Assembly: GCA_963969525.1 (NCBI GenBank) | Contig: OZ018394.1 | Span: forward strand, 18,058,976-18,122,975 | From: Ontholestes murinus | Taxonomy: Eukaryota; Arthropoda; Insecta; Coleoptera; Staphylinidae | Direction of reading: 5' to 3' | DNA: 64,000 bases | In this document: positions 55,360-64,000 of the stretch, in pieces | How the letters are laid out: each line of letters opens with the position of its first letter | Position numbering within the stretch: the first letter of the stretch is position 1 | The notes under the pieces: generated by a model | Told to the model about the DNA's origin: nothing | The model's input: the letters and a program-made list of their open reading frames with translations, nothing else | Database searches by the model: none | Translations under genes and position numbers: made by a program

Positions 55360-55860
55360 ATTCGGTTTACTAAGTTTTGGTAATTTGAGTAATGTGAAGT
55401 ATTCTATAATGATGAACTATATAAAATATACAAATGCCGCTATCTACTTTTTTAAAAGTGCCTGGACTGAAAAATGTTTCCAAAGTGAGTTCAGAAAAGT
55501 TACCAACATGGTACCCAATTTAGTGCAAAAGTGGAAAACAAACTGGCTGGAGTTGGAAATCTATACACTAACCGGCAAGCCATACAAGTGTCAACATATC
55601 ACCTACACATTAAACTAGTAAAGAACTGTAGTAGATTGGAGTAGGTTAAACGCCTTAGATAACAACATCTTGTCCAGTCAATATATGGAAAAGAAGTCGT
55701 CTATCCAACGAGAAAAATTCAATAGATTAGGTGAAACCCAACCAGTTCACTAACCCATATCAACTAGTAATGGACAAGCGATCAAGTGAAAATTTCACTA
55801 ACCAAAAAATAGAACTTTTACAAAATAGATTTTAACTTTAACACACAATAAAACCCTCAC
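55360..55860. other. Unrecognised segment
   Basis: An open frame of 77 codons (55385-55618, plus) shows no domain I recognise. The sequence is not part of the neighbouring arrays. Confidence 0.3.
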
Positions 55861-55863
55861 AAC

Positions 55864-56370
55864 TTAATAATAATAATAATAATAATAACGAATTTTATTT
55901 CAAATACAAATGCAGTACAGTTTAGCAAAAATAATAAAAACTTAATTAGCCATTTTAAATCTAATAGCGCAGTTCAGTCTTTGACTAGAAAGCCGGGATT
56001 GTTTTCAACTTAACCATTGTGGAGATTTACATAAAAATAAATATGACGAGTATAGAAGAAGTTGCGCATTTATATAATTGTACAATAATGATTAATGTTA
56101 GTCCGTAAATAATGAGTTCAGAAGTAGGAGTCACTTATACACACTTATAATAGGCCGATACAAATTCAAATGCTTTTAAGGTGTTTGGTATAGTTTTTCG
56201 AAAAGATAAGACACATTTCGCTTTACACGCTTGTGGTACCTTATTGTACACATTGGAAATTTGAATTGAGAATGATCTTTCTGCAAAGGATTGAGTGACA
56301 TTGAAACAGCTGCTTTCAAACTGGAACCAGAAAAATCCGCCCCTCTTCACTTAAGAAGAACCCAAAGAAG
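55864..56370 (-). pseudogene. LINE 3' end with (ATT)n tail (minus strand)
   Basis: On the minus strand the element ends AAATAAAATTCGTTATTATT, an ATT-repeat tail (55864-55888 in plus coordinates). The open frame 56135-56350 encodes SFAERSFSIQISNVYNKVPQ and SFRKTIPNTLKAFEF, which fits the C-terminal F-x-R-x-x-x-x-x-N-x-L-P...F-K-x-x-L block of CR1/Jockey-type LINEs. The 5' end is truncated near 56370. No duplication was identified. Confidence 0.55.
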
Positions 56371-57020
56371 CGACCAAAAGTAATGAAAACTGTGAAATTA
56401 TTAAAACAAAAAGATGTATTTTATATCAACAAGTGAAGCAGGGAATTTTATTGAGCTCATCATTATTCACTTTAGTTTACGTAAATCTAGAATAAAATTG
56501 AGTGAAAGATCATCAAGAAACAGTGAGCTTAGCCTGCGACTCCTGCCGAAAAAAATTTTTGTATTGTTTTATATTTACTTAAATATACATTAAATAAATT
56601 GTGGTATAAAAACTTAAAAATTACTATTATTTACCTTTTTACTTAAATACTTTAGTAGGAATAATGAAGCTAATAAAGAAATTTAGAAAAATCTTTTAGT
56701 GTTATTATTAAAAAGAACAAACAGATGATAAAAGATTAAAAACAACCAATGGATGACAGTTTATAGATTACGTAAAGCAGAATATTAATTTTGTTTAGTA
56801 TTAATGTAAGTTATAGTGGGTGAAGATGACATATGACAGATGATGACAGAGGACAGGATACATTCGACAGATAATGTAATATATCATAAAAAAACATTTC
56901 AAAATTTTAACTTTTACTTATACATATATTAATTTTTGTTGGTAAAAATTGAATATTGGCAGAAAGAGATGATAGATGATATATGACAGATCATAATAAT
57001 AATGTATGTAGGAAATACAT
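56370..57020. other. Noncoding DNA with sparse TGACAGA motifs
   Basis: 56820-57010 contains GATGACATATGACAGATGAT and similar strings related to the 8490-10790 arrays. The rest is unrecognised. Confidence 0.45.
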
Positions 57021-58130
57021 TGTCCAAATTCATAGACTTTTCTTTAATAGTCTATTTTAGCAGATTTTCTTTTAATTGTGAGAATTTTCTTCGTACGTTT
57101 CAAGATTTTACAGATTTTTCTTTTTTTTACAAGTATTCAGGAATTTTCTAGAAATTTTTTTGCAAATTCCTAGAACAATTTTCAAGGGCTCGCGATTATT
57201 TATCTATCGGATTTCTGGAATTCTTAAAAAAAAAAATAAGAATTATATTAGATTGATTTTTTTAACGGTCAATGTTTTACTTTTCGGGAGGCTTTTCAGA
57301 GAATGTTCTCCAAAGTTCCTAGATTTTTTCGCGGGTTATATAATTCTTCAACAGTTTATATTCTCTGTATCTTGTGATTTTCCTTTTTTGATACATGGCA
57401 TTGAAATTTTTCTAAAAATTTGCTTTAAAATTCCTAACATTTCTTCGAGGCTTTTAGAAGTTTTCAATAATTCATCTTCCAAATTTCTAGGATTTTTCAG
57501 AAACTCTTAAATTTCTAGATTTGTTTTGAGGATTCTAGAATTTTCTAACAATTCTACTAAAATGTGGAACTTTTTTTAGAGTTTTAGAATTTTCCAGAAG
57601 TTAATTATTTAAATTACTAGATACATTTTCGAATATTATTTTCTATTCCAGAATTTTTTTCCAATTATGAGAATTTTCTTTGCGGGTTTTAAAATTTTGA
57701 AGCATTTTCTTTTCTAAAATTGAAGAATTTTTTTAGTAGTCTGGAATTTTACAGAAAGTTACAAATATTTGAGCCAGATTTATTATTTATTTTTAAAATT
57801 CCTAAAAAAAATTCGAGAGTTTTTTAAAGTTTATCTGCGAACATTCAAGAATGTCTTGCTTTATCTTATATAACTTTTTCTTCTAAACATTCCTTGAAAG
57901 ATCTGGAATGAGCCGAAAATTTTTCAGAAAAATTTCTATGATATTACTAGATTTTTTCTAAGATCTAAAAATGTTTAATAAACTCTTTCAAATATTTCTA
58001 GAATTTACTTATAATTAATATTTTACCTTTCAACAATTTCTTGCATTAATTTATTGAAGTTTTCTTCAAGATACTTAAAATTTCCATCAAGAGTTCTGGA
58101 ATTATTCAACATGTTTTCTTACAGACTTTT
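57020..58130. repeat. AT-rich satellite array, inverted relative to arrays A and B
   Basis: Repeats of TTTCTAGAATTTTCT, AGATTTTTTC and AATTCCTAGAACAATTTTC, the complement of the strings that build arrays A and B. The 116-codon open frame (57160-57510), rich in F/L/S/R, is produced by the repeat and is not a gene. Terminal TGACAGA motifs follow at 58140-58230. Confidence 0.6.
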
Positions 58131-58229
58131 ACATTGACAGAAAGAGATGATAGATGATATATGACAGATAATAATTTAGGTATGAAATGTTAGACATGAC
58201 GGTAATATATAAAATATGATAGATGACAT

Positions 58230-59500
58230 ATGCTACATGAAGTCAAATGAAGGCCTCTGTATATCAAACACCGATGAACACAGGGGAAAAGAACTAGTGG
58301 CTAGAATCGTTGCTACATCAGAAAATATAAAATAGAAGCTGGCAGTTCTTACGAAGGTCTCCACCAACATTAAAACACGCTGCCGGGCTTGCGTTGCTCA
58401 GAACGACGGCTATTGTATTATAAATAGGTAGTGTAATTGTTAAATCTAATCTTCTTTTGTTTTATTGTTGACAAAATAATGACTGTTGATTGAATGACAA
58501 AAGTTACTTCGTTTAAATGTTTTTTTTTAATATGATGGGTATTACTGGCAAGCTCATACGGAGGAAAAAAATCAAGATGGGTTCCTGAGAACAAATAAAA
58601 CGTTAGTGTTTATAAGAGGATGTTCCTCGTGACTTCGTTAGCAGGTAAGGAGAGCATGTCGGACTTTCTGGACCATTGCGTGCACAGTGGATTGAAGCAA
58701 AGAGTGCACTGATTAGCAATTACAACCTAATCGATTAGCACTCAGTGGTTAGATTAAATAGTTTTGGATATTGCGCTTCTCATCTGTGCTCCAGTATCAC
58801 AATAAGGTGAGGCTCTGATCACTGGATTAAACTATTAATTCCAAGAATTACTGGTGGAAGGCAGTATCCCTTCCACTGAAGTAATGCAGTAATTTCAGGA
58901 ATTACTGGTGGAAAGGGGAGATTGAGAAGAAACCAAGATGTGATGTTTCGGTAAACACCAGAAATTATTGGCACGAGGTTGGGCAAGATTCCAGAACTAT
59001 ATTATAAGAGCCAAGGGCGCGTTAAGATGGATGAGCAGATACGCTTTTCTTTTCATATCGGGTCATCTCAAAAGTTGCAAATTGTTTGTGAATTCTTTGG
59101 TTGAAGCGTTGGCTTGTTATTATTTTCACATTTACGATATTTTCGAAGTTAAACTTGACTTTCAAATTGCGGATCTGTTCATCATGACTGTTGAGCTTTC
59201 CGAGTTGAGTGGAAACAATGCTGATAATTGCCAGCTTACACTTTATATAATAGAGCAATTATCAAGTTTTCCGAATTGAATGGAAACATAGCTGATAATT
59301 GCCAACAGCAACAGTTTTAACAATATTTCTTACAGTATTTACATTACCCTTCGATTAGATTATATTAGATTAGCTTAAGACAGCTTTATAGCACTGGTTA
59401 GATATTTTGTACTTAGATTAGATTATATTATATTTATTTATATTTTAAAGGGCCTTATAGCACTGGTTAGATCTTTTGTACTAATACCTTTCATTATCCT
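58230..59500. other. Unrecognised moderately complex sequence with local duplications
   Basis: GAATTACTGGTGGAA occurs twice (58850 and 58898). A segment ending GCTGATAATTGCCA recurs (59220 and 59290). TATAGCACTGGTTAGAT with TTTTGTACT recurs 73 bp apart (59388 and 59457). The 103-codon open frame (58968-59279) has no domain I recognise. It could be a decayed TE. Confidence 0.35.
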
Positions 59501-62030
59501 TGGAAACAAGGTTTCTATTACTAATGATAAATTGTCCTCATTACAATTTCACGATCATCGTTTGGTTGTTTTAGAGTTCCTCATCTCTCTAATATCAAGT
59601 TTTCTTCTAGTTTAAAAGTCTCTTAAAATTTTCAAGTTTTAATGTTTTTAATAATTGTTAAAATTCAAGAGTTAAACTTTTATTTTGTTATTTCTTATAT
59701 TTTAAAATTTTATTTAATTCTGAAGGTATTGGATTTTTCTTTACTTTCCCCTATGAATTATGGGAAATTATTGTTATCACATTTTTGTTTTCAAATCCGA
59801 AATTTCAACAGAAATAAGAGTTTTGAAGTTCTCAATGGTCTATTTTTTTAATTGTGTGTGTGCCACTATGTAAAAATAGTCGCTGTATCTTAAAAACTGC
59901 AAAAGATTTTGAACTGTAAAAATTCTAATTGGGTAAATAACTATTTGTAAATTCTGTTCTACATAGGAGTAAAAAATACATCCTGTATGCGTTAAATCCA
60001 GTTTTACTTTACATGAATAGATGGCCAACAACAATCAGTTTGATAGTGCATAAATCCATTCGTAATTTATTTCCTTGACTACACTATTTGTAATTCTATT
60101 GCCGCATAAATATTTATCCAATTGAAGATTTTATACGGATGATAGCAAATGCAGTCGGCCAGCGTAATAAACTCTCTTTATTTGCGACCTTATTGTAAAT
60201 AATAGGGCCGCTACCTCCGCAGGGAATTTACGTCCATCCCCATGAAATATTTATTTCTAATATTTAATCACCATTAATTTATAACTCACCAGTACGAAGT
60301 AACACATAAAGCTATTTATTTAAGAATAACAATGACTACTGTTAATAATAATTAACAATAATGGTTTTGAGCTAAATTATATAGAGTAAATTCTCTATGA
60401 TTCTAAGATATATATTTGATAGAGCTTCCAAATGTGTCAATAAAAGCTGCGCTTGATTAGTTGACCAATTATTATTAATTTATACTATGATTCAGTATTA
60501 AATACAATAAGTAGCTTTATAATTCCAATATTTCTTGTCCAATTTTAAAAATTTGAAAGATTTTTGGCAGTTGGTTTAATTAAAGAAAAATATTTATTGC
60601 TGATAAATTGTTACTAATACTAATTTTAATCAGAGGTATTTATTTGTTTTTAAATTTGTAGATGGAACTGATCGAATCACAAAAAATTATTTATTCAGAG
60701 CTATTGATATCTTGATTAGAAATTAAAATTTCTTAATTTGTTTCACAGAAAATTTATTTTCTAATCAAGATATTTTAAAATGTTTCACCACGGGTTATGT
60801 GAGCAATTAATTAAATATATAGAGCTGTTGATTTTTTGAGTTAATTATTTGTAATTATTTAGATAGAACAATATATTTAATGTAATAGTACATAATGTAT
60901 TCAAACAATTTCTTTAACAATCTCACCATACCCAATTGAGTATCAACGACTGCATACGCCCATAAATTACAATTCAATTATACAAGCCGGCTTGGTGGTG
61001 GAATAAATTACTAAGAATACATGTATATAAATGAGACTAATTATTATTCTAGTCAGTATAACCAAACATACGAGATTATGGGCATATTTCTGAGTAGATG
61101 AATTATGTTATCAATCCGGCTATCAGCGATGCTGATGACATTTGCGACTGGTGCAGAGCACGCACGTAACTTCGCATAGGGGATGTAATTCCAGACATGG
61201 AATAATGTGCTATAGTTAATATGCACTGATAATAGATTTCAGAGGCGACATTGTCTGCCTAATTCGAATCCACTGAATATTCAAGTAAAACGCTAAGATG
61301 AATTGCCACGTTTAGGTGTTCACACACACACACACACCTGCCCTCATCGCGTTCGCGGGGGTTCAAACGAATGGCGGCCTTATATTGGATAGTGGATATT
61401 GTCCCGAGTCGGTAAATACGAATAACATTTAAATAAACTACTTAACAATGAGCTCTTCTATTCGCGAAGACAAATACGGCTTTATAGCGGGGATTTAGAA
61501 TGACTCCGCCCGAAGCGCGGCTTTCCGCTTTCGTAGAAAGTGAAGTCAATTATGGAAAAGCGGCTAATAATAATCCGCTTCGCATGTTAAAGCGTTTTAT
61601 ATTTATATTCCTAAAAGTGTATATTTTTCTATATTATTTAGACACTATTTTACAAATTAATCGTTAAGTAAATATAAGAATAAATAATTCCGTTTGATGT
61701 GATGCATAGAGGCAATGTAATTATGTCTGATTCATTGAACAGGTATAATCGCGTGTATGATTTATTGGAGGGGTATTGTATAGATTTATTCCAGATAGTG
61801 GCTAATCGCCACTATTCACCAGTGTAATTACTACAAAGATATGCATAAATGTCATATGAATTATTTTGTATGGCGTAAATTATATAGATGGTTAGCATAT
61901 ATAATATAACTGCTATTAAATTACTAGGAATATATCTCCAAACAATAATTATGTATAGATGATTCAGTAAATTATGACCGTAGCCATTATTATGATTAAA
62001 TAAAGGTTGTTCACTATTTTATTAATTAAA
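59500..62030. other. Unique noncoding DNA
   Basis: No gene or repeat family is recognised. There is a short (CA)n run at 61320-61337. The composition resembles the other unique segments, with many TAATTA strings. Confidence 0.5.
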
Positions 62031-62038
62031 ATTATAAT

Positions 62039-62640
62039 TGTGGCGGGCTAGCTCAGTGAGATTTATAGTTTCACGGTAAATGTAGGTTTTATTTACAAAG
62101 TGTACAGAGTTTGAAATAGTATAGTAGAGTGGATCTTTCGGCTACGGTCGTCTTCTCCTGACGGTCCAGGCGTTGTGTAGGCGATAGTGGTCGGGCGTCG
62201 TTTAACGTCTGTCGGAGAAAACGGCGACCGTGGTGGAATCTTCCTGCGTCTGCGTAGGGTAGAGCGACGACTGTGGTGGAAACCTCAGTGTCTGGGGGGC
62301 ACGTCCAGTGCTCAGGTTTTCTTCGATGTACTGAGTTAAACACTCTGACCGCACAAGGGCCTAGCAAGTGTTTATCTTTTCGTAGCGGTGTCGATTTAGC
62401 AAGCAGAGTCTTCTAGCCACACAAGGACTTGTGAAGATCTTTAGCTGAGAGTGTTGAGATTACTCTAATGAATTCTGGGGGGTGCGTGCCCTTTTATGGG
62501 AAATGGTTCTGGGTTGTAGCATCCCCTTCTTCTCGTGTCGTACCGTGCGGGGGATGTTTGCGTTGGTGCGACGGTGGCACAAGCGGAGACGTTAGTGCGG
62601 AGCGCTTCGGTACTAAGGGTGTTCCGCACATTCCCTTACA
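62039..62640 (-). repeat. 3' LTR of a Ty3/gypsy-type retrotransposon (602 bp)
   Basis: In element orientation it starts TGTAAGGGAATGTGCGGAAC (at 62640) and ends in CCCGCCACA (62039), giving TGT...ACA termini. It directly abuts the polypurine tract. A TATA-like CATAAAAG (62498-62491) and an AATAAA (62093-62088) are in the expected order for promoter and polyadenylation signal. It is GC-richer than the host. The 5' LTR lies beyond the window, so LTR identity and target duplication cannot be checked. Confidence 0.82.
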
Positions 62641-62654
62641 ATTCTCCCCCTCAG
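62641..62654 (-). other. Polypurine tract (plus-strand primer site)
   Basis: In element orientation CTGAGGGGGAGAAT immediately precedes the LTR, as expected for second-strand priming of an LTR retrotransposon. Confidence 0.8.
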
Positions 62655-62659
62655 GATCC

Positions 62660-63770
62660 TTAAAACGTCTCGGCCGAGGATCCTGGATTTTTCTTGGGTC
62701 TGACGCTTTTCCTAATGGGATAGGTAGGGCCGTTTCCTGCTTCTTCTTCCGTCCATCGCCGTAGAGCAGATGAGTGGTATGTTGCCAGTGGTGTGGATGA
62801 TTCTGTCCTGGATGCGATTTCATAGGAACACGGTCCCTTGGCTGTCAGTACCACGTACGGTCCATCTCTCTTCGGGGTAAACTTTGAAGTTTTCTTTTTG
62901 TCGGCGTTACTGAGTGAGTGTGATGTAACCCACACCAGTTCTCCTGGAAGATATGTCTCGGAAGGTTGTCGCTTTTTATCTGTATATATCTTCCTTTTGT
63001 CCTGGGTTTGCTCGTGGTGTTCTCTAGCTGTATAAAATGCGTTGATCATTTTCGTAAGCTGTGACGTGATGTCAGGTAGGTGGATATCGGTTTTCATCAC
63101 CTCGCGTATATCGTGCTCTACTTCGTACGGAGTGCGTAGTTCCCGTCCAAAGGTGAGGTAAGCCGGTGTAACTCCTGTGGATATGCAGTATGCGGAGTTC
63201 AACGCGAACCTTATTGGTGGAAGCTTCTTTGGCCAATCCGTGTGTGTTTTTCGATTTTTCCTTTCTACCGGATTCGCAGCGGGGTGGTAATCCGGTGTGA
63301 AGTGGTGATCTATTTGTAGCCAGTGTGTGATTTGCTGCATTACTGCGCTAACAAATTGTGTTCCATTGTCACTTATTATCCTTCTGGGTAGTCCATATCG
63401 GAGGAATATTTCTTCTATAAGTGTGGTGCAGCAGGCGGTCGCGGTGGCCACTTGCAGTGCGAATAGTTCTACCCATCTAGAAGCGGTATTCTCTACTATC
63501 AGGATCCATTTTTCTCGAGCTGGCCCTTCCGGGAGTGGCCCGAATAGATCGATTGACAGGACTTCAAATCGTCGGTTCATCGTGGAGGTTTGTAATAGAC
63601 CAGGTGGTTTGTAATTTGCTGCCTTATATTTCTGGCACTTCTGGCATCGTCTGACGCAGTTGATGACGTCGGTGGGGATTCTAGGCCAGTAGTTGTTTTT
63701 TAGGATTTTCCTGAGCGTTCTGTCAGCTCCGTAATGGCCGGCAGTCGGGTCGTTGTGTGATGATGAGCTG
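62660..63770 (-). pseudogene. Gypsy-type integrase, with deletion
   Basis: The frame is open from about 63770, upstream of the first Met at 63580. It starts with the zinc-binding HHCC region (HYGADRTLRKILKNNYWP, then INCVRRCQKCQKYK), so the Met at 63580 is internal. The core follows: LSIDLFGPLPEG with the first Asp, IISDNGTQFVSA with the second, and HPAANPVERKNR with the Glu 34 residues later. After KNR about 15 residues usual in the family are missing before HTDWPKKLPPIRFALN. A GPY/F module (KRDGPYVVL) and a short C-terminal tail end the protein. The catalytic residues are intact, but the deletion and the frameshift that separates it from RNase H make function unlikely. Confidence 0.85.
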
Positions 63771-64000
63771 GGGGTTCACTCTCAGCTTGTTCACTACGTA
63801 GCTCCGTCAGGGGCTTTACGGGAAAATCGATGCTGACGTACTCCAGGTGTGTTTCATCGACTGGCGGTCGTGATAGAAAATCGGCGATCACGTTGGTTTT
63901 TCCTGGAGCATATTCAATGATCAGGTTGAATACCTGTAGCTGCAGCGCCCATCGAGCGAGGCGTCCGCTGGGTGACCGCAGTGTCATTAACCATCTCAGT
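63700..64000 (-). pseudogene. Gypsy-type pol: RNase H end and connection region (partial)
   Basis: The frame at 63700-63987, open to the window edge, reads GRLARWALQLQVFNLIIEYA then PGKTNVIADFLSRP, the C-terminal signature of Ty3/gypsy RNase H, followed by the linker towards integrase. It is in a different frame from integrase; the switch falls at about 63740-63775, where the HHCC domain begins. The rest of pol, gag and the 5' LTR are outside the window. Confidence 0.85.

Noticed and set aside
55385..55618. 77-codon open frame
   Set aside because: It is the least repetitive of the short frames, but has no recognised domain, splice context or codon pattern to support a gene.
57160..57510. 116-codon open frame, F/L/R/S-rich
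   Set aside because: It lies wholly inside the inverted satellite array, and the same amino-acid pattern would arise from any unit.
1..64000. tRNA, rRNA and other structural RNA genes
   Set aside because: I saw no cloverleaf with A/B boxes and no rDNA-like stretch on either strand; a tRNAscan-SE or Infernal run would be decisive.

Overview
The window looks like arthropod, almost certainly insect, nuclear DNA. It is very AT-rich and carries a typical insect transposon load: Jockey-like and R1-like LINEs, mariner and piggyBac elements, a Ty3/gypsy element, and probable Penelope-like (PLE) debris. I find no intact host protein-coding gene, no tRNA or rRNA gene and no CRISPR array. The host species cannot be named from this sequence.

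Two kinds of DNA alternate. The first is unique, ordinary-complexity noncoding DNA (about 1-2900, 10790-13670, 25870-29140, 33600-36000, 41350-43440, 51370-52740, 59500-62030). It suggests intergenic space or the inside of a very large intron. One site (26219/26220) has a fused 3'/5' splice signal like an insect recursive-splicing ratchet point. The second kind is arrays of degenerate AT-rich tandem repeats (2900-10790, 13680-16200, 22090-24230, 24900-25720, 29240-32600, 45560-50560, 57020-58130), in which most mobile elements are embedded.

Mobile elements, left to right: a family of tiny foldback insertions with 11-15 bp target-site duplications (TSDs) and, in several copies, a hammerhead-ribozyme-like core (3440-3632, 5646-5837, 6617-6857, 15601-15753, 25719-25757, and looser copies near 4851-5320, 6142-6275, 40190-40300 and 43440-43640); a 209 bp Jockey-like 3' end (5014-5222); an R1/I-like LINE remnant (16330-17050); a PLE GIY-YIG-like fragment (18230-18499); a dead piggyBac split by a complete but dead mariner (18930-21615, with 19406-20535 inside); two terminal-inverted-repeat MITEs (24337-24664 and 35232-35408); a second complete but dead mariner (36545-37587); an R1-like LINE cut in two by about 2 kb of nested insertions (37830-41165); a Jockey/CR1-like LINE (43870-45340, minus); a young 5'-truncated Jockey-like LINE with one uninterrupted 643-codon reading frame (46955-49052); its older relative (54170-55346, minus); several LINE 3' tails; and the 3' half of a gypsy-type LTR retrotransposon running off the right edge (62039-64000, minus).

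The most interesting signal is the small foldback family. The copies have different sequences but the same plan: a short tail (around ACTTYGTGGTACATYTTGAA), a palindrome, and TSDs. Several carry, near the palindrome centre, a stem, GAAA, a self-complementary 6-7-mer, then usually UC, as in the minimal hammerheads of Penelope-like elements. One insertion is only 39 bp long yet has an 11 bp TSD. Other points of note are a 41 bp minisatellite found at three distant loci, a tandem array packed with AAGGTCA nuclear-receptor half-sites, and a dispersed GGGTGG/CCACCC foldback family.
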